Below are positions 42,657 through 51,674 of a stretch of DNA of 64,000 bases, in pieces. The DNA comes from Alloacidobacterium dinghuense. Its GTDB lineage: Bacteria > Acidobacteriota > Terriglobia > Terriglobales > Acidobacteriaceae. The translations under genes were made by a program, and so were the position numbers. Under the pieces are notes generated by a model that had not been told where the DNA came from, made no database searches, and saw only the letters and a list, made by a program, of their open reading frames with translations. The stretch's first letter is position 1. Each line of letters begins with the position of its first letter. Where the stretch lies: NCBI RefSeq assembly GCF_014274465.1, contig NZ_CP060394.1, positions 3,782,001 through 3,846,000 on the forward strand, read 5' to 3'.

Positions 42657-43967
42657 TCAAGTTCTTTCGAGCGGGCGCTCAGGGTGAACGACCAACCAAC
42701 AGAACCCACCAATCAGAGCCAGCACTGCCGCCGCACCGAACGAACTGCCCCAGCCAAAATGTTGAGCAATCCAGGGAGTGAGCGAAGCAGTCACCGCGCC
42801 GCCGATCTGCCCGCCCATGTTCACGATGCTGGAAAAAACGCCGGAGCTGCGTCCCGCAATATCGACGGAGACCGAGAAAAAAGAACTCTGGGAGAGGTAT
42901 AGCATTCCGGCGCCGCCTGCCAGTATCAGTCCAGCGAGACTGCGACTTTGTACCTGCGAACCCAAGAGCAGGAAAATGGCGGTTGAAAAAAGTGCGGCTG
43001 AGGCGAGATAGCAACGGCCAGTGCGCAGGCCGTATTTACGCGTCAGTCGATCGCTTAAAGCGCCGCCAGCGAGGCAGAAAACTGTCATCGAAAGAAAAGG
43101 CAGCATGGAAATGCGCGCACTTGATTTCAAATCAAAGCCGCGTACCTGCGCCATATAAAGAAAAAACCAGCTGAAGAAAATCCAGGCGATGTAGCCAAAA
43201 CCGAAATATCCGACCATCAGCGCGGCGAGGTCAGTACGGTGAAAGATTGCCCGCCAGGAGATCCCAGAGGAACCTGGCCTTTCTGTGGTTGTCGGCGCTA
43301 CTGCGGGACGCTCCTGGTACTCTTCCAGGCCATCCTGAATTTTTTTCAGTTCAGCCGCGGATACTGCGGGATGCTCCTCGGGTGTATCGCGAGCAGCAAA
43401 CCACCAGACCATGCCGGCAACGACTCCGATAAGGGCGCTGAACCAGAAGGCGGCGCGCCAGCCGTGATTTGTAATGAGCCACGTCAACAACGGCGGCGTC
43501 AGGCCGCTTCCTGCTCCGACGCCTGCGAAGATGAGTCCGTTGACGAAACCCCGCTCCTGCTGCGGAATCCATTGTGCGACAAACTGGTTTGCCGCGGGGT
43601 ACACAACGGACTCACCCGCGCCAAGAGCAAATCGGATCGCGATCAAAACAGCAACTGCGTGCGACATATCCGTTGGCAGCAGCGCGGTAAGCTCGGTGAC
43701 AACGCCCCACCACAGAACACCAAGAGCAAGGACACGACGTGGGCCAAAGCGCGCGGCCATCCAGCCAGCAGGAATTTGCAAGCCGGCGTATCCGACAAGG
43801 AAGGCCGAAAAGATCCAACCCAAATGCTGATTCCCGAGCCCATATTCAGCGCTGATCTGCAGCCCGGCGATTGAGATATTGGTCCGATCAAGAAATGCGA
43901 CGGCGCTGAGAATGAAGAGAAGAAATGAAAGATAAAAACGTACTTGCGAGCGGCGTTCGGGTGACAT
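42657..43967 (-). CDS. MFS transporter, anion:cation symporter (sugar acid) type
   Basis: The 436 residues contain 12 hydrophobic segments. LDRTNISIAGLQISAEYGLG, SAFLVGYAGLQIPAGWMAAR and RFALGAGESVVYPAANQFVA are typical of the ACS family, which takes up organic anions such as galactonate, glucarate, hexuronates and phthalate. Since the neighbouring operon is predicted to make aldonates or keto-deoxy acids outside the cytoplasm, import of such an acid is a reasonable role. The gene lies 107 bp upstream of the sensor kinase gene in the same direction; ATG 43967 is the natural start. Confidence 0.88.
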   Translation of the reverse strand: MSPERRSQVRFYLSFLLFILSAVAFLDRTNISIAGLQISAEYGLGNQHLGWIFSAFLVGYAGLQIPAGWMAARFGPRRVLALGVLWWGVVTELTALLPTDMSHAVAVLIAIRFALGAGESVVYPAANQFVAQWIPQQERGFVNGLIFAGVGAGSGLTPPLLTWLITNHGWRAAFWFSALIGVVAGMVWWFAARDTPEEHPAVSAAELKKIQDGLEEYQERPAVAPTTTERPGSSGISWRAIFHRTDLAALMVGYFGFGYIAWIFFSWFFLYMAQVRGFDLKSSARISMLPFLSMTVFCLAGGALSDRLTRKYGLRTGRCYLASAALFSTAIFLLLGSQVQSRSLAGLILAGGAGMLYLSQSSFFSVSVDIAGRSSGVFSSIVNMGGQIGGAVTASLTPWIAQHFGWGSSFGAAAVLALIGGFCWLVVHPERPLERT

Positions 43968-43997
43968 CTACACTCCGTTGAAAAATATCATTCCGCG

Positions 43998-45260
43998 TCA
44001 GTGCGCATTGAGTCCGTCGATCAATCCGTTCCGATATGCGCGAATGGCAGGCACACAACCGAGCAGCGCGCCCGCCAGTACGACTACACAAGCATATAGG
44101 GAGACTCGCGACGAGACACCGACCATCGCCAAAGGTATGCCGAAGTGCGCCTCCATAGGAGCACGAGCAAGCCATAGCAACCCATAAGCTGCAATAAGAC
44201 CAAAGGCCATTCCGGCTGCGCTGATGAGCGTTGACTCAAGCACGAAGAGAATAAAAATCTGGCGCGCATGAAATCCAATTGCCCGGAGGACGGCAACTTC
44301 CCTTCTCCGCTCATTCAATGCGGTGTAGAGGGCAATGAGCATGGCCACGAGGCCCACGACGAGTACGGCGCCACTGACAAGTGAGAGCGCGACGTCCGCG
44401 TAGCTGAGCATGCTCCAGAGTTCCTGCAGCGTGAGAGCCGGAATGATCGCGGTTAACGGCTCGTCCCGATAATTGTTAATTTCACGCTGAAGGAGCAAGG
44501 TATCAACACGCGACCGCGTGCGAACAAGAAATGCACTGATGTTCTGGATGTGCAGGTCTTCCTTACGAATTTTCGCGGCGGGAACTTCTTCTCCGAGAGC
44601 GGGCGGCGTACCTCCAGCCCAGTCCAGATGGATCGCCTCCTCACCATACAGCGTGATATAGATGCCGCGGTCTACAGGAGTTGCCGTGCGCGCCAAAATG
44701 CCGACCACGGTGAAAGGCTTATCGCCATGCTTCAGCAGGCTGACGTCTTCAAGCCCATGGCTCAAGACAATCTTTGAGCCGACGTGATAACCGAGGCGCT
44801 CCGCTACCTCCTTCCCGATGACGGCGTCGAAGATGCCGTCCGGTGCTGTTCCATCTGTGAACTGAAGCGAGTGGTCGCGATGAAAGCGATAGTGCTCGTA
44901 AAAATTTTCGTCAGTCGCAATTACGCGATAGCCATGATGGCTATCGCCCATCGACAAAGGAATCGTCCATTGCACTGCTGGATGATCACGGAAATGTTCA
45001 TACGATGTGTAGGAGATTTCATTTGAGGGCGTGCCTATATGAAATACCGAATACAGCAGGAGCGGCAGCGCCCCTCCGCGCGCTCCAACGACCAGATCGG
45101 TCTGGCTCAAGGTGCCGGAGAAACCTTCCTGTGCGCCCTGCCGGATACGATCCACACTTACGAGCAACAAAACACTCAGCGCAATGGAAAAAACAGTAAG
45201 GCTTGTGGTCACGACCCGACTCTTCAAAGAGGAAAAGGCAAGGCGCAACAGAACTAGCAT
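43998..45260 (-). CDS. FtsX-family ABC transporter permease (MacB/LolC-like)
   Basis: The 420-residue protein has one N-terminal helix (VTTSLTVFSIALSVLLLVSV), a periplasmic domain (about 45-265) and three C-terminal helices of the FtsX type (MLIALYTALNERRREVAVLR AIG region). These permeases do not import nutrients; they extract lipoproteins or pass mechanical signals across the periplasm. Its ATG overlaps the TAG of the ATPase gene (ATGCTAG), so the two are translationally coupled. The order DUF3299, ATPase, permease resembles a zinc-responsive operon known in Pseudomonas. Confidence 0.88.
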   Translation of the reverse strand: MLVLLRLAFSSLKSRVVTTSLTVFSIALSVLLLVSVDRIRQGAQEGFSGTLSQTDLVVGARGGALPLLLYSVFHIGTPSNEISYTSYEHFRDHPAVQWTIPLSMGDSHHGYRVIATDENFYEHYRFHRDHSLQFTDGTAPDGIFDAVIGKEVAERLGYHVGSKIVLSHGLEDVSLLKHGDKPFTVVGILARTATPVDRGIYITLYGEEAIHLDWAGGTPPALGEEVPAAKIRKEDLHIQNISAFLVRTRSRVDTLLLQREINNYRDEPLTAIIPALTLQELWSMLSYADVALSLVSGAVLVVGLVAMLIALYTALNERRREVAVLRAIGFHARQIFILFVLESTLISAAGMAFGLIAAYGLLWLARAPMEAHFGIPLAMVGVSSRVSLYACVVVLAGALLGCVPAIRAYRNGLIDGLNAH

Positions 45261-45937
45261 AAGACCACCTGATTGATTTCCGGCACCGATATATGGCGCT
45301 CAAATCGTGACATCAAGGAGCTGTCGTGACTGACAAAGATCAGCGTCGAACGGGCCTCATCGCAGACTTCAATCAAGAGTCGAAGAAAGCTCTCCTGACG
45401 ATCGCGGTCGAGCGAGGAAGTGGGCTCATCAGCGATTACCAGACGCGGCGCTCCGATAACAGCGCGGGCGATGGCCACACGCTGCTGCTGCCCTGTACTC
45501 AGCTTGGTAACCCGTTTGTGCAGGATATCGCCGAGGTCAAGCCGCCCGGCTATGCGCGCAATCTCGCCGTCAAGCGTGGAAGCCATAATCCGCTTCATCC
45601 TTCTGGCATGCACGTAGCAAGGCAAGGCAATATTTTCACGAACAGAAAGATACGGAATCAAATTGAAGCTCTGAAAGATATAGCCCATCTCTGCGCCACG
45701 ATGGCGATCTCTCGCAGAAGGCGACATGCGACGCAAGTCCTTTCCCAGCACCTGCACTTCTCCGGTATTGGCTCGCAACACGCCGGCGACGATACCAAGC
45801 AGCGTTGTCTTACCGCTGCCGCTGGGGCCGTAAAGGAAAACACGTTCTCCCTCATCGATCAGCAATTCATCGATCTGAAGTAGTGGAGCGTTTTGCTCGT
45901 AAGAAAATGTGACGTCCTGCAGATGGACCGCTGACAA
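45254..45937 (-). CDS. ABC transporter ATP-binding protein (MacB/LolD type)
   Basis: The 227 residues hold a complete ATPase: Walker A GPSGSGKTT (37-45), Q-loop in YIFQSFNLIPYLSVRENI, signature LSTGQQQRVAIARA, Walker B RLVIADEPTSSLD and the switch histidine in LIFVSHD. The sequence RGAEMGYIFQSFNLIPYLS is typical for the LolD/MacB/FtsE subgroup that partners FtsX-like permeases, which is encoded next with a stop/start overlap. It starts directly after the stop of the DUF3299 gene, so the three genes form one operon. Confidence 0.93.
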   Translation of the reverse strand: MSAVHLQDVTFSYEQNAPLLQIDELLIDEGERVFLYGPSGSGKTTLLGIVAGVLRANTGEVQVLGKDLRRMSPSARDRHRGAEMGYIFQSFNLIPYLSVRENIALPCYVHARRMKRIMASTLDGEIARIAGRLDLGDILHKRVTKLSTGQQQRVAIARAVIGAPRLVIADEPTSSLDRDRQESFLRLLIEVCDEARSTLIFVSHDSSLMSRFERHISVPEINQVVLC

Positions 45938-46402
45938 TTATTGCTCCACGTAAGGTTTGACGGCATCTCCGTCGAGGTTGTAGGAAACATCTCCATACGG
46001 ACTCTTGACATTCGTTATTTTCAATACTCCGGTCACAACGATGGGCTCAGTAAAGGACATCTTCGCTTTTCCCCCATGCGTGAGCTGCACATAGACCATC
46101 TGATTCGGCGGCGGTGGCGGAACGTGAATACATGCGCCAGCATATGGAACAAGAAGGAACTCCGTGACCTCCTGCGCATCGTCTTCCAGCGGCACCATAA
46201 AACCTGGGATAGAAACGCGCTTGCCATTCAATTGCCGCACAGGAGAACTTTCAGCACTGGAAGAAGTGAGCATCTTGAGCGTGCTCCAGCCCACCTGCTG
46301 CGGAACCGGCTCGGCTGCGCGGGTGCTCGCTGCAAGAAACACGCCAACCAACGCAAGCAAATAGATCGAGCTTCGCCACAGAATTCGCATCATTCGTTTC
46401 AA
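45938..46402 (-). CDS. exported DUF3299 domain protein
   Basis: The 154-residue product has a signal peptide (SIYLLALVGVFLAASTRAA) and the DUF3299 core: VSIPGFMVPLEDDAQEVTEF, LLVPYAGACIHVPPPPPNQM and VVTGVLKI. The conserved Cys-Ile-His and poly-proline segment is the family hallmark. The role is unknown, but in Pseudomonas aeruginosa a homologue sits with an MacB-like ABC pair and a DUF2796 protein in a Zur-controlled operon, which points to metal or metalloprotein handling. The DUF2796 partner is absent here. The ATPase gene follows without a gap. Confidence 0.88.
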   Translation of the reverse strand: MKRMMRILWRSSIYLLALVGVFLAASTRAAEPVPQQVGWSTLKMLTSSSAESSPVRQLNGKRVSIPGFMVPLEDDAQEVTEFLLVPYAGACIHVPPPPPNQMVYVQLTHGGKAKMSFTEPIVVTGVLKITNVKSPYGDVSYNLDGDAVKPYVEQ

Positions 46403-46427
46403 TCCGGACGCATTGTCGAGATGCGTA

Positions 46428-47780
46428 TTACTTCACCGGTGTAGACTCCGGAAACTTCTTATGCGCTGCGCCGCCGAAGGGTCGCTCGGTGAAAGTCGTC
46501 CAGCGACTTGCCAGTTTGACGTCGCTGGTGGGAGACGAGTTCCAAAGATCGGATGAAATGCCGTTCAGATCGTAGACTACCTTTCCGCCACGCACCGTCA
46601 ATTGACAGATGAGCTTCTGCGTTCCCATCAACTTCGTGTTGTACATGTCGACGAAACCGTACTTGCCGTGCTCGACGCTGAGAACTGCGATGTCTGCCGG
46701 AGCCCCGACGGAAAGATTGCCGAGCTGATCCTGCTTGACCTCGTGCGCTGGATTCCATGTCATCTCGGTTACGACCTGCGGAATGGTTTGCCCCATCGCC
46801 AGAAATTTGTCGGCCACGTTGAGCATGTCTTTCATGCCGGCATTCATACTGCTGATGTGCAGATCCGTAGAAATCGAATCAGGTTGAAAGCCACCCTGCA
46901 TCACGGGAATCGCAACGGTCCATGCGAATGATCCTCCACCGTGCCCTACATCGAAATAGATTCCGCGCTGGCGTCCGACAAGTAGGGCCTTGCTGGCCTT
47001 GCCCGTTTCGGGGTCTTGTTCTCCGCGCAGACCCGAATAGCAATGCGTATAAATATCTCCGGGACGCAGCTTCTGAGACAGCAGATCGTAGAGTGGCCTT
47101 TCAATACGACGGGAGCCATAGTCGATCATCACGGGAATGTTCGCGATGTTGCCGGCAATGACCGCCTGCTCATAGGGCTTCCATTCCGGCCCGGTGAAAT
47201 GCGCGCTCTTGATGCCGACGACGACTCCGGGGTATTTCAGCGCCATCTTGCCGGTGGCTTCGCCATCCATGTCATCAAGATTGTCTTCATATTTCGGTCC
47301 GCGCATGCCGGAACCTACGATATTCAAATCCGCCAGGACGCGCGTCTTCGAGCGGTCAATGATGCGCTGCTTGAAGTCCTCGAAGTTGCGCCATCCCGAA
47401 CCGCCGGCGTCTACGACCGTTGTGACACCGACGCGAAACGTGAAGCCGTCCGGATAGACGCTGTTGTCGCCCGCGTATGACTCTTTCTCACCTGTTCCCG
47501 CATAAACATGCACGTGGATATCGACGAGACCGGGCGTAACGTAGAACCCTTTTACGTCGATTGTCTTTACAGCCTTTTTCGGGTCGATATGCGGCGCAAC
47601 TTCGGCGACCAACCCGTCTTTCACGGCAACATCTTCCACCGCATCCACATGATTCTTCGCGTCAAGAACGTGGCCACCCTGCAGAATCATGTCGTAATCC
47701 TGAGCACTGGCCGCACCGGCAGACACCAACCCAGTGCCAATCGCAACAACCGCTAATGAACAATATTTGCCAAACTGCAT
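46428..47780 (-). CDS. exported amidohydrolase/deacetylase family metallohydrolase
   Basis: The 450-residue protein has a Sec signal (CSLAVVAIGTGLVSAGAASA) and the amidohydrolase TIM barrel: YDMILQGGHVLDAKNHVDAV, the metal motif GLVDIHVHVYAG, a candidate bridging residue in VGIKSAH (Lys), then YTHCYSG and the C-terminal Asp-type site DVGHGGGSFAW. It belongs to the group that includes EF_0837 and AHA_3915, often encoded beside DgaE/SelA-like PLP enzymes. That supports a functional link with the exported SelA-like lyases at 34.4-37.9 kb, for example release of an acyl group from an N-acyl amino acid or amino-sugar acid. It lies 25 bp upstream of the DUF3299 gene in the same direction. Confidence 0.88.
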   Translation of the reverse strand: MQFGKYCSLAVVAIGTGLVSAGAASAQDYDMILQGGHVLDAKNHVDAVEDVAVKDGLVAEVAPHIDPKKAVKTIDVKGFYVTPGLVDIHVHVYAGTGEKESYAGDNSVYPDGFTFRVGVTTVVDAGGSGWRNFEDFKQRIIDRSKTRVLADLNIVGSGMRGPKYEDNLDDMDGEATGKMALKYPGVVVGIKSAHFTGPEWKPYEQAVIAGNIANIPVMIDYGSRRIERPLYDLLSQKLRPGDIYTHCYSGLRGEQDPETGKASKALLVGRQRGIYFDVGHGGGSFAWTVAIPVMQGGFQPDSISTDLHISSMNAGMKDMLNVADKFLAMGQTIPQVVTEMTWNPAHEVKQDQLGNLSVGAPADIAVLSVEHGKYGFVDMYNTKLMGTQKLICQLTVRGGKVVYDLNGISSDLWNSSPTSDVKLASRWTTFTERPFGGAAHKKFPESTPVK

Positions 47781-47924
47781 TTGCTCCCTCCAAGAAGCTC
47801 CAACCCATGATCATACGAAGGGATGAAATTTAAAACTTAGAGATCAACGGGCACGCTGTCATCGGCCCATCGCCTTGCCGAAAGATACGTCAATTGACCT
47901 AAGCGCGACGTCGACCGAAAAAGA

Positions 47925-47946
47925 AGCCGCTGCATGTGCAGCGGCT
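47925..47946 (-). terminator. intrinsic terminator after the third TonB receptor gene
   Basis: AGCCGCTGCA and TGCAGCGGCT are perfect 10-bp arms with a two-base centre (effectively an 8-bp stem with a 6-nt loop). On the minus strand, TTCTTTTTCGG follows. The hairpin starts 33 bp after the stop codon at 47980. Confidence 0.75.
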
Positions 47947-47979
47947 GTAGGGAGGCCAACATCGTGGGGTTCGACATCA

Positions 47980-50900
47980 TCAGAAAACCAGCTTTCCAGC
48001 GAGTTGGATCGTACGCGGCGCGTAGAAAGTACTGGTAGTCGTGACAGTGCCAAAGTTGCTCGTGGCCACCGGATTCGTTGGATCAAACCCCTGCTCGATC
48101 TCCGAGTTCGGGTTGCCGGCGCTGGGATGGTTGAAGAGATTTCCCGCTTCCGCGCGGAACTGGAACTTCAGGTTCTCCCAGATATTAAAGTTCTTGAAGA
48201 TGGAGAAGTTCACATTGCTGTATCCCGGACCATGGATGGAATTGCGTCTTGAGTCTCCATAGGTGCCCACCGCGGGAATAACAAACGCCGATGCATCGAT
48301 ACACGATGTTCCGCCGTTGTTATAACCGCCATTCCGGATGTAGTCGTGCAGGCTGCAATGCGCCATCGCCGGATGAAGAACGTTGGGGCGCTGGACGTTG
48401 CCTCTGGGCAAACCGACGTTTGCGTTGTCGAAGCCCAGGTTGACGTTAAACGGCTCGCCCGTCTGGAGCGTCACAATCGCGTTCGTCTGCCATCCTCCCA
48501 AGACTTCGCGCACTAAAGCGTTGGCATGGGGAATGTTAGGCAGGTCGTACGTTACTGTGCCTACGAAGCGGTTGCGGATATCCCAGTTCGAATCACCATA
48601 ATCGAGCCCGATGTTGTACTGATCCATCGTCGTAGTCGCGCCATTCGAGTTATCCGTGATGTCCAGGTCATGGCTCCACGTGTAGCTCAGCATGCCCGAC
48701 AGACCATGGCTTGCGCGCTGCCGCAAAATCGCCGTGAAGCCGTTGTAGTGCGAATACTCATCGTTCTGGATCCGTCGGATCGAGCCAAAGAGCTGATTCG
48801 GCCTGCGGATGTTGATGTTTCTATTCGTTGAGGGCTGCGGCGCATTGTCGTAGAAATCGCGATCCAGGTGAATCGCATGCGAGCCCAGGTACTGCAGCTC
48901 AGCGCCGGCACCCTTCCACAGATCCTGCCCCCATGAGAGATTCCACTGATACAAAGTCTGCGTCGGCAGATACGGCCCCATCGTGACCGCACTCACATAC
49001 GTGCACTTCGGAGTACAAGTGCCGGCCACTGGCGATCCTGATCCAGCACCCGGAGTGGGGCTCGACAGCGAGAGCAAGGCCGACGCCGTTGAAAAGTAAT
49101 TAACCGAGGCTGACAGCGGATAGTTCTGCGTCGTCAGCGTGTATGTGTTGAGCTGGTTCGCGTTGTAGTAAATGCCGAATCCACCGCGCAGCGTCGTGTT
49201 TTCCGTGGCCCGGTAAGCGAAGCCGATTCGCGGAGCCCAATTGTTGTGGTTGGGAGCGTTGAATTTGAATCCCGGAGTTGGCGTAAAGTCTGCGGCAACC
49301 GAAGCATTCGAAGCAGGAATGAGCGCCGTCTGGTCCGGATTCAGAATGCGTGCATAACCGTTCAAGCTGTACGGCACGGTTGGGAGTTCGTAGCGCAAAC
49401 CATAATTCAAAGTGAGCTTCCGAAACGGCTGCCAGTTGTCGAGAACAAAGAAGCCGTCGCGCCATTCGCCGATCGATCCCTTGACGGGAAGAACCGGAGT
49501 CATTGCGCTTTGAGCCAGACCAATGACAAAGTCCGCAGCGCCATAGCCTGTGCTCGTGTAGCCTGCATCGGTGGGTGCAGTGCCAGTGAAGCTGAACGCG
49601 CCACGAGGCTCGTTCGTTGCCTGACGTCCAATCGTGAGCTTCCGCAGTTCTGCGCCAGCCATGATGTTATGTTTGCCGTGGGTCCAGCTCACCTGGTCAT
49701 AGCCGTCAATGGTGCGGTCGTCCTGGTACCAGTTCGACGCGTCGTTTCCAGCTTCATGGTAAGTATCAAAATTGATGGATGGGATTCCGGGGTTGTTGTA
49801 GACCGAATCAGAGTCAAAGCCAGGAATGCCGAGCTTCGTTCCCGCATCCGTCAGACCATTTTCAGCAAAATAGTTGAGGTTATTTGAAGTGACGGTATTG
49901 AGGCCGACACGGAAATCGTTGACCAGGTTTGGCGTGATGATGTGCGTGTAGCCGATCGCGATGTTTCTGGTATCCGTGGGCCCGTACGACGCGTCGGTCG
50001 GAAATGGATCGCCACCCACTATGCTCAGGTTTTGCCAGTGATAGCGAACGAAGAGACGAACGTGTTCGCCAATATTCTCATCAATACGGTCCAGGCTCTG
50101 CTTAATGAAGAGATTCGCCGGATAGTTCACGTTCAGGTTATTCGTGCTGCCCGGAAGGTTCGGCGGCGCGATGTATTGTTCAATGTTCTTGGCGATTTGC
50201 CCCGCCGGGGTGTTCAGCTCAGAAGCTGGAATCTGATTGCTGGGATAAGGCTGGCCTGTATATGGATCGTATAGTTGCTGGCTTCCATTCAGGAACGAGA
50301 AATCGCCAGCTTCCATGGCTGATGTCAACGTGGAGACAGGTCCCTGATTCGACTGCTGTACCTGATTGATTTTTTCGTATGAAGCGAAGAAGAAGGTCTT
50401 ATTGCGCCCGTTATAAATCTTTGGAATGTAGACCGGACCGCCGAGATCAAAACCGTATTGGTTGTAGTGCTGAATCGGCGTCGGCGCACCTTGAGGATTG
50501 AAGAACGGAGCCGCATTGAGCGCAGTGTTCTGAATGTAGTCGTAAACAGCACCGTGCAAGCTGTTGGTGCCTGATTTGCTGATCAGATTAATGTGCAGCC
50601 CAAGATACGATCCATACTGCGCGGTGTAGTTGCCGCTCTGCATCTGCACTTCGGAAATCATGTCCGTGCTGGGGCGCGCAGGTGCAAGACTGATGAGGTT
50701 ATTCATGATCGAGACGCCGTCGAGATTGAGACTGTTCTGAATCTCGCGCTGCCCGGCGCCAATAAAATCCTCGCCCGGAGGAACGCCCGAATAGTTGCTC
50801 GTCGGGCCAATCATCACATTCGACGCTGTGGCCGCTACTTCAAGGGCATTATGGCCAATCAAGGGCAAGTCTTCCACTGCCTTTGTATCGAATGTCTCCC

Positions 50901-51315
50901 CGAGCGTTGCATCGTCGGTCGCAATCGCAGGCATGGTTGCGGACACAGTCACCGATGCAGTCGTTGAGCCAACTGTGAGATTGAAATCGGTTCGCAATGC
51001 CTGGTTGATGGTTAGAACAAGCCCGGTCTTCGTCAGCTTGTTGAACCCTGATTGCTCAACGGCGATGTCATACGTTCCGGGAACGATAAAGGTGATGGAG
51101 TAGTAGCCTTCCGCATTCGTCGCACCGGGATAGACAACCTTCGTCTCTTCGTTTACGGCGGTTACGTTCGCCCCGGAAATCGGGGCGCCGGTCGGATCTA
51201 CCACCGTTCCTACAAGCGCAGTGTTATTCGCAACCTGGGCTCGCAGCATTCCACCGATCAGGAAGATTCCAACCACTGCTACTGGCCTAATACACAGCAA
51301 AAACAAGCGTTTCAT
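47980..51315 (-). CDS. TonB-dependent receptor-like outer-membrane protein with N-terminal carboxypeptidase-regulatory domain
   Basis: The 1111-residue product has a signal peptide (to about residue 26, MLRAQ), a carboxypeptidase-regulatory fold (TALVGTVVDPTGAPISGANV), a plug (NSLNLDGVSIMNNLISL; MQSGNYTAQYGSYLGLHINL) and a long barrel ending in RTIQLAGKLVF. ATG 51315 follows a GGAGAGATAGAGAG purine-rich ribosome site. It is the outer-membrane component nearest to the predicted catabolic region and shares a near-identical palindrome with that operon (51518-51532 and 38037-38052). It is therefore the likely uptake receptor for the substrate of the pathway. A terminator follows at 47925-47946. 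Confidence 0.9.
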   Translation of the reverse strand: MKRLFLLCIRPVAVVGIFLIGGMLRAQVANNTALVGTVVDPTGAPISGANVTAVNEETKVVYPGATNAEGYYSITFIVPGTYDIAVEQSGFNKLTKTGLVLTINQALRTDFNLTVGSTTASVTVSATMPAIATDDATLGETFDTKAVEDLPLIGHNALEVAATASNVMIGPTSNYSGVPPGEDFIGAGQREIQNSLNLDGVSIMNNLISLAPARPSTDMISEVQMQSGNYTAQYGSYLGLHINLISKSGTNSLHGAVYDYIQNTALNAAPFFNPQGAPTPIQHYNQYGFDLGGPVYIPKIYNGRNKTFFFASYEKINQVQQSNQGPVSTLTSAMEAGDFSFLNGSQQLYDPYTGQPYPSNQIPASELNTPAGQIAKNIEQYIAPPNLPGSTNNLNVNYPANLFIKQSLDRIDENIGEHVRLFVRYHWQNLSIVGGDPFPTDASYGPTDTRNIAIGYTHIITPNLVNDFRVGLNTVTSNNLNYFAENGLTDAGTKLGIPGFDSDSVYNNPGIPSINFDTYHEAGNDASNWYQDDRTIDGYDQVSWTHGKHNIMAGAELRKLTIGRQATNEPRGAFSFTGTAPTDAGYTSTGYGAADFVIGLAQSAMTPVLPVKGSIGEWRDGFFVLDNWQPFRKLTLNYGLRYELPTVPYSLNGYARILNPDQTALIPASNASVAADFTPTPGFKFNAPNHNNWAPRIGFAYRATENTTLRGGFGIYYNANQLNTYTLTTQNYPLSASVNYFSTASALLSLSSPTPGAGSGSPVAGTCTPKCTYVSAVTMGPYLPTQTLYQWNLSWGQDLWKGAGAELQYLGSHAIHLDRDFYDNAPQPSTNRNINIRRPNQLFGSIRRIQNDEYSHYNGFTAILRQRASHGLSGMLSYTWSHDLDITDNSNGATTTMDQYNIGLDYGDSNWDIRNRFVGTVTYDLPNIPHANALVREVLGGWQTNAIVTLQTGEPFNVNLGFDNANVGLPRGNVQRPNVLHPAMAHCSLHDYIRNGGYNNGGTSCIDASAFVIPAVGTYGDSRRNSIHGPGYSNVNFSIFKNFNIWENLKFQFRAEAGNLFNHPSAGNPNSEIEQGFDPTNPVATSNFGTVTTTSTFYAPRTIQLAGKLVF

Positions 51316-51674
51316 GCTCTCTATCTCTCCAGATTTTGAATGAAACAGTCAGAACCCCAGGAAAACCGACGATCCGATATGCCATCGCTCTCGTGCCGAT
51401 CAGCGGATGTAGGAATACTCAGGGAGCGACGCAACCTTTCTCGTACAACTTTTGACTTGGGAGAATTGAACAACGATGAGATCGGCCTGTCATCAGGCTG
51501 TAATACGGTTTTCGAGCAGGACAAATGTCCTAGAAGCCCCCTGAGAGAATGCGGCGTATCTGATGGACGAATGACTCACGAGGATTGAAAATCGAACCCT
51601 CAACCGGGCAGAAAAGGCTCGATATCTCAGGCATCGCGTAAACTGAATGAGACTTGCAGGTGTGGGTGGTCAGA
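51316..51674. other. divergent control region between TonB receptor and radical SAM genes
   Basis: No credible gene is seen; the plus-strand ORF at 51340-51588 has no family resemblance. The region holds the palindrome at 51517-51533 and the ribosome sites of the two divergent genes. Confidence 0.5.
51517..51533. promoter_or_regulatory. putative operator upstream of the third TonB receptor gene
   Basis: CAGGACAAATGTCCTAG contains the perfect arms AGGAC / GTCCT around AAAT. A 15-base core matches the element at 38037-38052 in all but one position. It lies about 200 bp upstream of the receptor start and may also affect the divergent radical SAM gene. Confidence 0.5.
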
